Shown: piece after piece, positions 6,790 to 14,746 of the stretch | How positions within the stretch are numbered: the stretch's first letter is position 1 | Layout of the letters: each line of letters begins with the position of its first letter | NCBI RefSeq assembly: GCF_900102515.1 | Contig: NZ_FMVS01000027.1 | Span: 1 to 58,289, forward strand | Length of the DNA: 58,289 nt | DNA from: Butyrivibrio sp. INlla14 | Lineage (GTDB): Bacteria > Bacillota > Clostridia > Lachnospirales > Lachnospiraceae | Direction of reading: 5' to 3' | Made by a program: the position numbers and the translations under genes | Notes under the pieces: model-generated | Seen by the model: the letters and a program-made list of their open reading frames with translations, nothing else | The model's database searches: none | What the model was told of the DNA's origin: nothing

Positions 6790-6822
6790 CAAAAAATATA
6801 GAGAGTCCGAAGACTCTCTATA
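6790..6822 (-). terminator. Terminator of recombinase 2 (UUCG loop)
   Basis: On the minus strand TATAGAGAGTC-TTCG-GACTCTCTATA is a perfect 11-bp stem with a UUCG loop, followed by TTTTTT. The same loop as at 405-430 with a different stem implies compensatory change. Confidence 0.85.
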
Positions 6823-6921
6823 CTATAAACGCTTTAAATTCAAGGCTTCTGGGAGTTTCAAAATCTTTCTTCTTCCCTGAAAATCAAGGAAAAATCAAGT
6901 TCTAAAACTCATTTTGAAGAC

Positions 6922-8622
6922 CTAAAAAATCTCGTTTTTTATTAGTGCTTTTCGGCGATAGCTGCCTGTACCGCTATGTACAGTGGACATTAATTTATCG
7001 ATTTCTGCCTTGCGCTTAAAACCAGTACAATCAACAGCCATGCACTCATTACCAAGCTTTGGATTAAGGTACCAACTGAAGACATCATGGTCGTAAATGA
7101 TCTGATATACGTAGTAGTCAACTATAGTATCCGGGACCTTCTTATTCTTGGCATAGGCTTTCATATTTAGAATCTCTGCAAGATTCTCCATACGGTTGCC
7201 CTGTACATCGCTATCTTCGTCCTTGGTGATCTGTTTCCTGTACTCTGTATTCTGTTTTTCAAGTTCTTCGATTTGATTTTCGAGCCTGGCTTTCTTATCA
7301 CGAAAGACTTCTCTGGTAATATCACCATCCATATAAAGGTCAACGAGATTGGCAATCTTATTGTTAATCTTGTTGATGGTGTCCTGGTTACTTTTAATAG
7401 AAGCAACGTTATCACTAGGTGAAGCTTCCAAGTCCTCAATGTCTTTGATAAGAGCGACCGCCTTGCTGTAAACCTCCTGTTTGTTACCAACAAACTTCTT
7501 GAAGATAAACTCACGCTGAACATCCAGCTTCCACTCTGCAAAGGTAGAATTATCACAGATGCCATCAACCGGAAGTCCCTTTTTCAAACGATGCTTAATT
7601 GTACCAGTTCGTAGCTGCTCATAGCATTGAAATGAATTGTTGGCAAAACCATTGGCATTGATGTGGTTGACCCTGCGATGCATGGCGTGACCACACTTGC
7701 ACCTAAGCTTCTTTCCCCAGATGTTCTTGGCAGGACATCCACCAGTAGTGGTGCCTTTCTTGGTCTTGGCTGTACGAGTCTGCATTATGGATTGAACTCT
7801 GTCGAATTCTTCCGGTGTGATAATAGGCTCCTGTGTTCCATCTACGTATATACGTTCCACATCACCATGGTTATTAATCTTCTTCTGGGTCAGATAATCA
7901 GGAACGTATTGTTTCCTATATTCTATCCTTCCACAATAAAAAGAATTATGAAGAATACGGTTGATGTTACCGGCATGCCAATGAGTCAATCCTGACGCAG
8001 TCTTGTACCCCTCTTTTTCCATCAGGTCTTGGATTCTACGAACTCCATTACCATTCAGATATAAGTCAAAGATTCTGCGAACTGTCTTGGCCTGGTCTTT
8101 GTTCAAAACCAAATTACCACCCACACGATCATAACCAAGAATATTACCGTTGCCATACAGCACTCCATTTTTAAATGAAATCATTTGCCCGGCTTTTACT
8201 CTCTGGGATATCTTTTTGCTTTCATTTTGAGCTAAAGTAGCCATGATTGATAGACGAAGTTCTCCGTCCTCATCATTCAAAGTCCAGATATTGTCCTCTG
8301 TGAACCACACCTCCACTCCTAATGCTTTGAGGATTCTGGTCTGTTGCAGTGTATCCACTGTGTTTCTTGCAAACCTGGAAACCTCTCTTGTTATAATCAA
8401 ATCAAACATTCCTGCTTTGGCATCCGCCATCATTTTCAAGAAGCTAGGTCGCTTATTGATGGATGTACCTGTAATACCTTCATCAATATACCTATCTACA
8501 AGTTCCCAATCTGGATGCCTTGCAAGTATCTCATCATAGTATTGCACCTGATTCTCAAGTGCAGAAATTTGTGCCTCATGTTCTGTAGATACACGGGCAT
8601 AAATAGCGGCTTTTCTCGACAT
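6922..8622 (-). CDS. Large serine recombinase of element 2
   Basis: A 566-aa paralogue of the protein at 569-2260, nearly identical in pattern over the catalytic and Recombinase domains (YARVS with Ser12, ITREVSRFARN, FYCGRIEYRKQ). It should integrate and excise element 2. The zinc ribbon keeps CKC near residue 315, one Cys in FQCYEQ and one in ICDNS. The extra Cys at position 334 of the first recombinase is absent here, so the true ligands are probably the four shared Cys. A coiled coil (about 395-475) and a basic C-terminus follow. The two proteins diverge most after the zinc ribbon, where large integrases recognise their att sites. Confidence 0.93.
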   Translation of the reverse strand: MSRKAAIYARVSTEHEAQISALENQVQYYDEILARHPDWELVDRYIDEGITGTSINKRPSFLKMMADAKAGMFDLIITREVSRFARNTVDTLQQTRILKALGVEVWFTEDNIWTLNDEDGELRLSIMATLAQNESKKISQRVKAGQMISFKNGVLYGNGNILGYDRVGGNLVLNKDQAKTVRRIFDLYLNGNGVRRIQDLMEKEGYKTASGLTHWHAGNINRILHNSFYCGRIEYRKQYVPDYLTQKKINNHGDVERIYVDGTQEPIITPEEFDRVQSIMQTRTAKTKKGTTTGGCPAKNIWGKKLRCKCGHAMHRRVNHINANGFANNSFQCYEQLRTGTIKHRLKKGLPVDGICDNSTFAEWKLDVQREFIFKKFVGNKQEVYSKAVALIKDIEDLEASPSDNVASIKSNQDTINKINNKIANLVDLYMDGDITREVFRDKKARLENQIEELEKQNTEYRKQITKDEDSDVQGNRMENLAEILNMKAYAKNKKVPDTIVDYYVYQIIYDHDVFSWYLNPKLGNECMAVDCTGFKRKAEIDKLMSTVHSGTGSYRRKALIKNEIF

Positions 8623-8644
8623 ATGAATACCTCACATTATCTAA

Positions 8645-8678
8645 TAAAGCCATACTAAGATAAAATAGTATGACTTTA
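8645..8678 (-). terminator. Hairpin between the SHOCT-like gene and recombinase 2
   Basis: TAAAG-CATACTA pairs with TAGTATG-CTTTA (one mismatch) around a short AT loop, just upstream of the recombinase start. It could be an attenuator limiting read-through into the integrase. Confidence 0.5.
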
Positions 8679-8691
8679 TTATAGACCAAAT

Positions 8692-8856
8692 TCACTCAAC
8701 TGGGATATTATTTTTCTTCCTTATATAATCCAGTTCTCGATCCGTAATCTTGCCATCCTTGTGAAGTTCCTTGACTAAAGCATAGGCACAGAGAAGTGTT
8801 ACCATAGGCTTTTCTTCCTTTGGACATTTAAGAACCGGAAGTTCAACCTCACTCAT
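8692..8856 (-). CDS. SHOCT-like small protein next to recombinase 2
   Basis: A 54-aa protein read directly from the sequence, from ATG at 8854-8856 to TGA at 8692-8694. The start overlaps the sigma-like gene's stop (ATGA), so it is translationally coupled. The C-terminal half (LVKELHKDGKITDRELDYIR) has the same SHOCT pattern as the 53-aa protein of element 1. An N-terminal stretch (LPVLKCPKEEKP) differs. Its position just before the recombinase in both elements suggests a role with the integrase, for example as an excision accessory. That is inference from position only. Confidence 0.75.
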   Translation of the reverse strand: MSEVELPVLKCPKEEKPMVTLLCAYALVKELHKDGKITDRELDYIRKKNNIPVE

Positions 8857-9428
8857 GGCTCAATCCTCCCCTTCATATCCAACAGCTTCTGAGCAAGCTC
8901 TGTAAGCATACTCTTTCGAATGCGATAAACCCTGACCCTGGCCGATTCCACTGTGATACTAAGCTCATTTGAAATCTGCTCGTAGTCCTTCTCCCGATTC
9001 AGGAAAGGAATAATAATCTGACGATCTTCCGGTTGCAATTTGCTTAGCTGCAGATTGAACCTACGGAAATCCTTTTTCATCAGACAAAGCACCCGATGCC
9101 TATAGATCAGTTCATCACAATCCAATAGGCTGGCCAGATCTTCCTCAGACATGCTCTCATCGTTTACCATCTTTTCCAGAAGAACCAAACTAGATGCCTT
9201 ATCCCAGGTAGGATTACTATAGGCACCAGAGCCCTGCACTCTAACACCCAGGTCACCAAGATTCTGGCGCTGAATGTATTGCTGCTCTGACTCGATGTCA
9301 TTGATCAGGTCTTCCTGAAAACAATTGATGATGCCTTCAAACGTTGCATAGTTCAGATAGATTAATTTTGCTCTTTCCTCAGGCGAGCATTTACCATAAT
9401 TAAGAGTTACTTCTGCTTTCGCACTCAC
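8853..9428 (-). CDS. Sigma-70-like regulator of element 2
   Basis: A 191-aa protein. The C-terminal 60 residues (LQPEDRQIIIPFLNREKDYEQISNEL, then SARVRVYRIRKSML) form a sigma region-4-like helix-turn-helix. The N-terminal two thirds are helical and lack the -10 recognition signature of true sigma factors. Such proteins sit next to integrases in many Clostridia elements. It is probably a regulator of recombinase and transfer genes. It is the first gene of the sigma, SHOCT and recombinase unit, and its stop overlaps the next start. Confidence 0.78.
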   Translation of the reverse strand: MSAKAEVTLNYGKCSPEERAKLIYLNYATFEGIINCFQEDLINDIESEQQYIQRQNLGDLGVRVQGSGAYSNPTWDKASSLVLLEKMVNDESMSEEDLASLLDCDELIYRHRVLCLMKKDFRRFNLQLSKLQPEDRQIIIPFLNREKDYEQISNELSITVESARVRVYRIRKSMLTELAQKLLDMKGRIEP

Positions 9429-9463
9429 TATTGCCTCCTTTTGAAAACTACAGTTAAGTCACG

Positions 9464-9479
9464 AAAGCGGCGCCGCTTT
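9464..9479. repeat. 16-bp perfect GC-rich palindrome
   Basis: AAAGCGGCGCCGCTTT lies in the 117-base gap between the sigma-like and XRE genes, in otherwise AT-rich DNA. It is flanked by CAGTT and AACTG, which extend the hairpin. It may be a terminator for the XRE transcript (no T run), or an operator. Confidence 0.55.
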
Positions 9480-9545
9480 GTAACTGCCTTACATGTATTA
9501 TGTTAATGCTGTGTTTATGCCTTGTAATTGCAAGAACTGTCACCT

Positions 9546-9785
9546 TTAGTAGACAATCTGTATACTTAAAGAACCATGAACAGTACCTTTAAGAATATAA
9601 TCTGTTGATACATTCAATACATCCGACATCAATATCAACGTTGTTAGCGATGGCTCTCTCTTATCATTTTCATAATGTGATACTGCCGATTTTTCTATAA
9701 GAAGCTTTTCTGCCAACTGCTCCTGGGTAAGCCCAGCTCTCTTCCTTGCTGCTCTGATTCTCTGACCAATTGTTTTTTCCTCCAT
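9546..9785 (-). CDS. Small XRE-family regulator
   Basis: A 79-aa protein. The ATG at 9783-9785 is chosen over the longer frame because AAAGGTGGAG lies just before it and the upstream 33 residues look non-coding. Residues 4-62 are a Cro/C1 helix-turn-helix (IGQRIRAARKRAGLTQEQLAEKL; SAVSHYENDKREPSLTTL). There is little beyond the DNA-binding domain. It is probably a repressor of the integration module. About 240 bases without a large gene lie upstream and hold only the possible small ORF at 9933-10025. Confidence 0.85.
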   Translation of the reverse strand: MEEKTIGQRIRAARKRAGLTQEQLAEKLLIEKSAVSHYENDKREPSLTTLILMSDVLNVSTDYILKGTVHGSLSIQIVY

Positions 9786-9932
9786 TACTCCACCTTTCCG
9801 GTGTCTGCAACGAAGGCTAAAATAGGTATAAAAAAAGAATGTCCGCAAAACTACACTAATAAATAGCTTTCGTTTTGCAGGCACTCTTCTGATTCTTGCT
9901 ACAATAACCGCAAGACCTTATTTGGCTCTCGT

Positions 9933-10025
9933 TCACAAACTCTTGATTTTCAGCTGCTGCTCCTTTGTCTTTCTTTTAACGCCTAGGGCGACCAATTCAG
10001 CTGTCATCCTGAAAATCTCATTCAT
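9933..10025 (-). CDS. Possible 30-aa small ORF after the zinc-ribbon gene
   Basis: An ATG two bases after the zinc-ribbon stop opens a 30-codon frame ending in TGA (residues MNEIFRMTAELVALG, then a basic KRKTKEQQLKIK tail). No clear ribosome binding site is visible, so it would depend on re-initiation after the upstream gene. It may be chance. Confidence 0.3.
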   Translation of the reverse strand: MNEIFRMTAELVALGVKRKTKEQQLKIKSL

Positions 10026-10027
10026 AT

Positions 10028-10276
10028 TCAATTTTTACAGCGATTTTTGACCGAGTAGTAAGCCTTTAGCCTTGCGACCCTCTCTTGGTCTGCATCTGCC
10101 TTAAACCGTTTGTCTTCAAATACAGATACTTTGCTGTTTTTTACCGATATCACCAGAGGCTCACCGCACTCTGGACACGGCATACTAGAAGATGTCGATA
10201 CTGCCTCCATAAGGAAGGCTCCGCATTTGGGACAAAAGGCGAGGCATGATTGTTGTTCTCCCTCCAATGTTGCCAA
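10028..10276 (-). CDS. Zinc-ribbon small protein
   Basis: An 82-aa protein with CPKC (Cys15, Cys18) and CPEC (Cys34, Cys37) knuckles, as in zinc ribbons, followed by a basic helical tail (RFKADADQERVARLKAYY). The family is not recognised beyond the fold. It lies at the inner end of the left module of element 2, just before the cargo. In element 1 a zinc ribbon of similar layout is found fused to a RepA piece. This gene may mark the boundary that a deletion crossed in that element, although the sequences are not close. Confidence 0.7.
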   Translation of the reverse strand: MATLEGEQQSCLAFCPKCGAFLMEAVSTSSSMPCPECGEPLVISVKNSKVSVFEDKRFKADADQERVARLKAYYSVKNRCKN

Positions 10277-10382
10277 AACCTTTCCTCCTTCATAAATATT
10301 TTAGTCTCAACACCATATATTATAGAAGAAACCCGGTTTTTGTCAGTAAAACTGGCAGTGAAACTGCGGTCTTATTTTAGTC

Positions 10383-11750
10383 TTATTCACCAGATTCGAT
10401 TCGTGCCAGAAGCTCTGCAACTTCCTTAGGAGATAACCTGGATTTTGCCACTTCCATCTGACGTATAGCCATGCCTTTCATGCCAATTTCTCCTGCCGCA
10501 CAAAGATTCCAATACCATAAGTCTACGCTATCCCCTATTACATCCATACATCTGGTCGAAATATCTACAACCCTGGCGAAGTCCCTCTTCTCAAACAGTA
10601 GGCTACAAAGCTGAATGGATATCTGCGCATACTTCAAAGAATAGGTTGAAATAAGCGAGTAAATCCAATCATAGTCTCTATAAGCCGGCAATATTCCATG
10701 TCCATACATCTTAAAAGCTTTCATTAGAAGTCCAATTTTTTCATTTACATCCGCTGTAGTATTAGCTTCTTCAATAAGGGAATCAAAAGACATTAGATCT
10801 AGATGGATATTGTAGGCAGGATTAAGCTGAATTGCACCACCATTGGCAGTAACAATAAGTTTTTGTTGACCAAACATATTACCTGCCTGGTTTCCAAAAT
10901 TATAGATATGATTTTTAAGATTGGCCGGATCAATTCCATCAGGATTCTCTCTAGAACGAATCCTTTCTGCCAAACTTTCCTTATCCATGGTATGATTTTC
11001 TGCTATGGCAAGAATAGTGATCAACTGACCAATTACCTTGTTTTCTATATCTGCTGATTTGAGAGTACCTTTTGAATTGCCAATCTGAAGATTGTTAAAA
11101 AGTGTGATAACGACATCATCCTCATTGTTCAAACATTCGCTGTAGGCACTGGAATTAGAAGTATTGTAAGCCTGAAGACGCACGATTTCCCCATATGTGG
11201 CAAAGACCATTTGCCTTAGTAATAATGGAATCTTTGAAAATCTCCTAGGATTCTTGACAGCAAGATACCCTTCAATACCCTGGTAATAAGGTACTCCAAT
11301 CATGGATTTTACATTGAGTTGCTTGTAACGTTCCATCTCTTTTGGGAATCTGTGTCTAATATCAGCTTCATCCACCAGATACACCATGTTATGAGCTTTT
11401 AAGGCAGCAACCCAGCTGGCAAAATCCTCAGATGTTTCAAACTCCCTCATGCGAATCTGACCCATAGGACCAGTTTCAGCACTGTACCAAAACATTGGAT
11501 TTAAGACATCAATATCTAGGTTGGAATTAAGAATGCCACACCAGTCAGCATCATAGAATTTGCAGGTAAGTTCCAATATTCTGAGAATCACATCCTTGGG
11601 TTCCAGTTCCTCGGAATACAGTACCTGCAGGTTATGAGTGTGCTGATTAGCAGCAGACATATAATCATGTAGTTCCCTTTCAGACAGCGAATCCATCATT
11701 TGCTGCTGCCGTTCCAACTCATCCTCCGTCTTAAATTGAATTTTCCTCAT
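10383..11750 (-). CDS. GAF-domain regulator
   Basis: A 455-aa protein. Residues about 40-200 form a GAF-like sensor domain (DVILRILELTCKFYDADWCGIL, then GVPYYQGIEGYLAVKNPRRF). A middle segment (about 210-330) looks like a winged-helix module. The C-terminal 120 residues are helical (SISTYSLKYAQISIQLCSLLFEKRDF-like, quoted in part) and recall the bacterial transcriptional activation domain of SARP-type regulators. GAF domains bind small ligands such as cyclic nucleotides. It follows the XRE gene by 27 bases, so the two probably form a regulatory operon for the cargo. The ligand is unknown. Confidence 0.65.
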   Translation of the reverse strand: MRKIQFKTEDELERQQQMMDSLSERELHDYMSAANQHTHNLQVLYSEELEPKDVILRILELTCKFYDADWCGILNSNLDIDVLNPMFWYSAETGPMGQIRMREFETSEDFASWVAALKAHNMVYLVDEADIRHRFPKEMERYKQLNVKSMIGVPYYQGIEGYLAVKNPRRFSKIPLLLRQMVFATYGEIVRLQAYNTSNSSAYSECLNNEDDVVITLFNNLQIGNSKGTLKSADIENKVIGQLITILAIAENHTMDKESLAERIRSRENPDGIDPANLKNHIYNFGNQAGNMFGQQKLIVTANGGAIQLNPAYNIHLDLMSFDSLIEEANTTADVNEKIGLLMKAFKMYGHGILPAYRDYDWIYSLISTYSLKYAQISIQLCSLLFEKRDFARVVDISTRCMDVIGDSVDLWYWNLCAAGEIGMKGMAIRQMEVAKSRLSPKEVAELLARIESGE

Positions 11751-11777
11751 TTCTCAGTATTCCCCCTTTATAAAAAT

Positions 11778-12170
11778 CTATTTTCCCTCCGCTTCTCTTT
11801 TCAATTCACAAAAACCACAAGCGTAAGTCATTATTGTCCTTCTGAATTCGTTATAATCACGCTGCTCCAAAGTATATGTAGCTCTTAGTTCGTCTGCAAG
11901 ATCATCATAAAAATCTTTACTGGTTTTACTATCAGGACTAGTACCCTTGTAAAGATAATCTAAGCTGATTTCCAAAACCTCACTCATGGCTATAGCAGTC
12001 TCAATCTCAGGTACACGACCATTTTCAATACGTGAAATTGTCTCAGATGAACGATGAATAGCATTGCCCAATTCCGGTTGACTCATATTCATTTTATTGC
12101 GTGCCTCGGTAATCCTGTTTCCTATTGCAATAGGATCTAAATTCCTTTTAAAATCGATCTCTTCCATCAT
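11778..12170 (-). CDS. XRE-family regulator paired with the GAF protein
   Basis: A 130-aa protein. The start is placed at the ATG at 12168-12170, because AAGGAG stands five bases upstream and the longer frame adds only unlikely residues. Residues about 18-75 hold the helix-turn-helix (IGNRITEARNKMNMSQPELG; SSETISRIENGRVPEI). A helical C-terminal part with two Cys (YACGFCELK) could mediate dimerisation or sensing. An 18-bp palindrome and a half-site lie 75-115 bases upstream and are probably its own operator. Confidence 0.85.
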   Translation of the reverse strand: MMEEIDFKRNLDPIAIGNRITEARNKMNMSQPELGNAIHRSSETISRIENGRVPEIETAIAMSEVLEISLDYLYKGTSPDSKTSKDFYDDLADELRATYTLEQRDYNEFRRTIMTYACGFCELKREAEGK

Positions 12171-12243
12171 AAAAACTCCTTGAAATAGTATTAAATTCAC
12201 CCAATTTCTATGTTAGAAAAATCGATATTTCATCTAAATGATT

Positions 12244-12286
12244 TATACGTCAAAATCCCGCCATATACATTGACGTATACGTCAAT
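12244..12286. promoter_or_regulatory. Operator: 18-bp palindrome plus half-site
   Basis: ATTGACGTATACGTCAAT (12269-12286) is a perfect palindrome. Its half TATACGTCAA recurs at 12244-12253, 32 bases away, about three helical turns. It lies upstream of the XRE gene at 11778-12170, as expected for auto-regulation. Confidence 0.7.
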
Positions 12287-12290
12287 GCAT

Positions 12291-12320
12291 CAAAAAAATA
12301 GCTGCCCCATCAGGAGCAGC
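12291..12320 (-). terminator. Terminator of the flavin reductase gene
   Basis: On the minus strand GCTGCTCC-tgat-GGGGCAGC is followed by TATTTTTTT. It separates the redox gene block from the regulator pair. Confidence 0.85.
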
Positions 12321-12341
12321 CATCACTGTAACTATGTATTA

Positions 12342-12899
12342 TTATTTTAACTTAGCCCCATCTTTGAAAGCATTGCCAACTACATCGCCAAGGGCAACAT
12401 AGGTATTGTTCACTGGATCAAAAGTAATAGGCTGAAGCTTCTTAGGATCAATCTTCCCATCGGCAAGAACGCTCTCATCCGCATTTACGTTAACAATCTC
12501 TCCCACCATATGTCCGGTAGAAGGATCATAACTTACGAGTGTGCATTCAATAGCCATAGGAAGCTCATTGATAATAGGTGCATCAACTTTCTCTGACTTG
12601 GTTACTGTAAATCCCGCTTTAGCAAGCTTATCAGGCACCTTATTTGCGCTCTCGATGCCAACATAATCACATTCTACCACATGTTTCACATCGGCCATTG
12701 ATACCGTAAAAGCCTTCTTTGCCAAGATGTTCTTCACGGTCTTGTGTCCTGAAGAAAGGCACATTGCTACCTGTGTAGTATCATTGATTCCTGTCCACGC
12801 TGCGTTCATAGCATCTGCATTTCCATCCTCATCGTAGGATGCAATAATCCATACTGGCTGTGGATAACTCCATGGTTTTGCTCCAAAATCTTGTCTCAT
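12342..12899 (-). CDS. Flavin reductase family protein
   Basis: A 185-aa protein of the FMN-binding split-barrel flavin reductase family. The family start (FGAKPWSYPQPVWIIASYD), a GNADAMNAAWTGI segment and the MCLSSGHKTVKNI stretch are all present. These enzymes reduce or bind FMN, often as partner of an oxygenase or as an NAD(P)H-flavin oxidoreductase. The length is usual for the family, and AAGGAGG precedes the start. It is the last gene of the redox block. A remnant of a monooxygenase-like gene lies directly upstream, so a partner may have been lost. Confidence 0.85.
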   Translation of the reverse strand: MRQDFGAKPWSYPQPVWIIASYDEDGNADAMNAAWTGINDTTQVAMCLSSGHKTVKNILAKKAFTVSMADVKHVVECDYVGIESANKVPDKLAKAGFTVTKSEKVDAPIINELPMAIECTLVSYDPSTGHMVGEIVNVNADESVLADGKIDPKKLQPITFDPVNNTYVALGDVVGNAFKDGAKLK

Positions 12900-12930
12900 C
12901 GTACTTTCCTCCTTAAATATTTCTTATAAG

Positions 12931-12993
12931 CTATTTTTTTATAAAAGCAGAATCCTTTTCACCTGTGTAGTAAATATTTACTGTAATAGCCAT
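12931..12993 (-). pseudogene. 5' remnant of an antibiotic-biosynthesis-monooxygenase-like gene
   Basis: A 20-codon frame with a good ribosome binding site (GGAGG, 7 bases before ATG 12991-12993). The peptide begins MAITVNIYYTGEKDSAF. From memory, this resembles the start of small ABM-type or putative quinol monooxygenase proteins of Lachnospiraceae, about 100 aa long. It stops after 20 residues, and the rest is missing. It could be a truncated gene or a leader peptide for the flavin reductase. Confidence 0.45.
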
Positions 12994-13017
12994 TGTATCG
13001 CCTCCGTTATTACGTCA

Positions 13018-13623
13018 TCATTCATCCGGCTGCTGTCCATCGTGAGGCAGCCACTTACACTCTGTCAGCTCCATGTTGGTAAAGGTTGCCTTAAAGGATG
13101 AATCTTCCGGGCTGCATGCATAGATACCAAAGCTGACCTCGCCCTTAGCTTCCCAGACATGACAAACACGCATCTGCCTGTATCTGATTCCATCTTCACT
13201 GCACTCTATACAGAAGTCATCTTCTCTTCTGCTCAGGCGATACCACATTGATTTTATTGATGCATCTATTTCTGTAGTTGCCCAATCAGAATAGCCATGA
13301 TTAGTTACAACGCTGCCTAAATGCTGAAAGTCATCGTTTTCATACTCTATAGAACCCTTCAGCCAGTTCTCGCTGTCCAGATACATTACAACACCACACT
13401 GGTCAAAACGATGCTTACTGTCAAACTCGGTTTTCACAGTAAAAGAAAAGAACTTCTCATCTGTCGTCATTTGAAGAACAGGGGCATTATCATTCCTGAA
13501 ATGATAGTACGTCCTCTGCCACAGATCTGTATGTGGTGCCGTAACTACTTCAATCTTATCTTCATCGATATGACATTCCTTTGGTTCTCTTGTCCATATC
13601 AGATCATGTACATTAAAATTCAT
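13018..13623 (-). CDS. DUF1349 domain protein
   Basis: A 201-aa protein of the DUF1349 family, a concanavalin-like beta-sandwich. Recognisable strands are LWQRTYYHFRNDNAPVLQM, KHRFDQCGVVMYLDSENWLKG, a YSDWATTEID stretch and RQMRVCHVW. Members are small cytosolic proteins (one yeast homologue is YER067W-neighbour type), and their function is not settled, perhaps carbohydrate or regulatory binding. No signal peptide is seen. It lies in the string of small metabolic genes at 12.3-16.8 kb. Confidence 0.8.
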   Translation of the reverse strand: MNFNVHDLIWTREPKECHIDEDKIEVVTAPHTDLWQRTYYHFRNDNAPVLQMTTDEKFFSFTVKTEFDSKHRFDQCGVVMYLDSENWLKGSIEYENDDFQHLGSVVTNHGYSDWATTEIDASIKSMWYRLSRREDDFCIECSEDGIRYRQMRVCHVWEAKGEVSFGIYACSPEDSSFKATFTNMELTECKWLPHDGQQPDE

Positions 13624-13644
13624 AATAGCCGCTCTCCTCTCCTA

Positions 13645-14289
13645 TCACCTGCTTAGGGCTGCTATCTCATCAGCTAAAGCATCATAAAACCTTGCCAGGT
13701 GTATACCATCCACCAAAGCATGATGTGCCAATACAGTTACAGGCATCGTCACAGAACCATCAGCACCTTTTGAATACTTGCCCCATGTAAACCTTGGATT
13801 TGACTCATCACCACCGGCAACAGGCTGAACAATCGCCGAGTAATGAAGCCATGGAACCGTTGAAATAAAATACATGCTCTCCACGTTTTCATCTTCCTCT
13901 ATGCCCTTATTATTACATGCCTCCCGGCTATCTCGGGCATAATCAAAATATTCATCTAAAGTCATATGGTGTTTTAGAGTGCAATAGCAATAAGATGAAT
14001 CTTCCAGTAACTCTATATGTGACGTCGGACATTCTGAATATTCAACAATCTTATCACCATGGATCCTCTGTCTGAACTCAGGGATGCTGTCCGCCGCCAA
14101 AGCCACCAAATGCAAAAACGTCAGGTAAAAAGAATGGTTATTATCTTTTGAATAACGCAGAGCCTTGGTCACATCAACATCTACAGTAATGCCAACGTAT
14201 GGATATGAAAGGCTCCTGAAATAATCAAAATGGGCTCGTCTAGCATAACTGCTCATATCAATATTTTTTACCGGTACGTTTTTCTTCAT
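13645..14289 (-). CDS. Chloramphenicol acetyltransferase-like protein
   Basis: A 214-aa type-A CAT fold protein. The catalytic HHxxxDG motif is present (His189-His190, Asp194), as is the N-terminal ARRAHFDYFRSLSYPYVGIT segment where classic CATs have R-x-H/E-Y-F. The family transfers acetyl from acetyl-CoA to chloramphenicol. This one departs from classic CatP-like proteins in the substrate-facing parts, so drug resistance should not be assumed. Many Clostridia carry such CAT-like acyltransferases of unknown substrate. AGGAGCG lies 8 bases before ATG. Confidence 0.85.
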   Translation of the reverse strand: MKKNVPVKNIDMSSYARRAHFDYFRSLSYPYVGITVDVDVTKALRYSKDNNHSFYLTFLHLVALAADSIPEFRQRIHGDKIVEYSECPTSHIELLEDSSYCYCTLKHHMTLDEYFDYARDSREACNNKGIEEDENVESMYFISTVPWLHYSAIVQPVAGGDESNPRFTWGKYSKGADGSVTMPVTVLAHHALVDGIHLARFYDALADEIAALSR

Positions 14290-14312
14290 CTTTCAACGCT
14301 CCTAAAAAAAAA

Positions 14313-14726
14313 TTACAATACCATCACAAGTGTCCCTGCTGTAATAAGAACTGCTCCAATAGCAGACTTAACCGTAAACTGCTCGTGAAGAAATATAAAT
14401 GCCAGAGCAAGAGTAATAACAACGCTCAGTTTATCAATTGGTACAACTTTGGATGCCTCTCCCATCTGAAGTGCCTTGTAATAGCACAGCCATGAAGCTC
14501 CTGTTGCCAGACCTGAAAGAATTAGAAATATCCAACTTTTCCTGCTGATCTCTGATATTCCGGTCTGTGCATGTGTGATAAATACCATCATCCACGCCAT
14601 GCCAACTACCACAACCGTCCTGATTGCAGTTGCAAGATTTGAATTAACACCTTCAATACCTATCTTTGCAAGTATAGACGTCAGTGCTGCAAATATGGCT
14701 GACAGCAAAGCAAATAACCACCACAT
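14313..14726 (-). CDS. Half-size EamA/DMT transporter
   Basis: A 137-aa membrane protein with five predicted helices (about 2-18, 33-52, 64-83, 92-110 and 118-136) forming one EamA unit. Family marks are LATGASWLCYYKALQMGEAS and PIDKLSVVITLALAFIFLHE near the end. Most EamA exporters have two such units. Single-unit proteins are thought to work as dimers, like SMR and YnfA-type transporters. The substrate is unknown. Neighbouring genes are redox and modifying enzymes, so export of a small toxic or modified compound is possible. Confidence 0.85.
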   Translation of the reverse strand: MWWLFALLSAIFAALTSILAKIGIEGVNSNLATAIRTVVVVGMAWMMVFITHAQTGISEISRKSWIFLILSGLATGASWLCYYKALQMGEASKVVPIDKLSVVITLALAFIFLHEQFTVKSAIGAVLITAGTLVMVL

Positions 14727-14746
14727 GATAATCCCCCACTTTTGTT

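Noticed and set aside
9786..9884. 33 extra N-terminal residues of the XRE protein at 9546
   Set aside because: Hydrophobic, non-conserved sequence. A good ribosome site lies before the internal ATG at 9785.
13645..14289. True chloramphenicol resistance gene
   Set aside because: Catalytic residues are present, but the substrate-facing sequence differs from known resistance CATs, so only a CAT-like call is supported.
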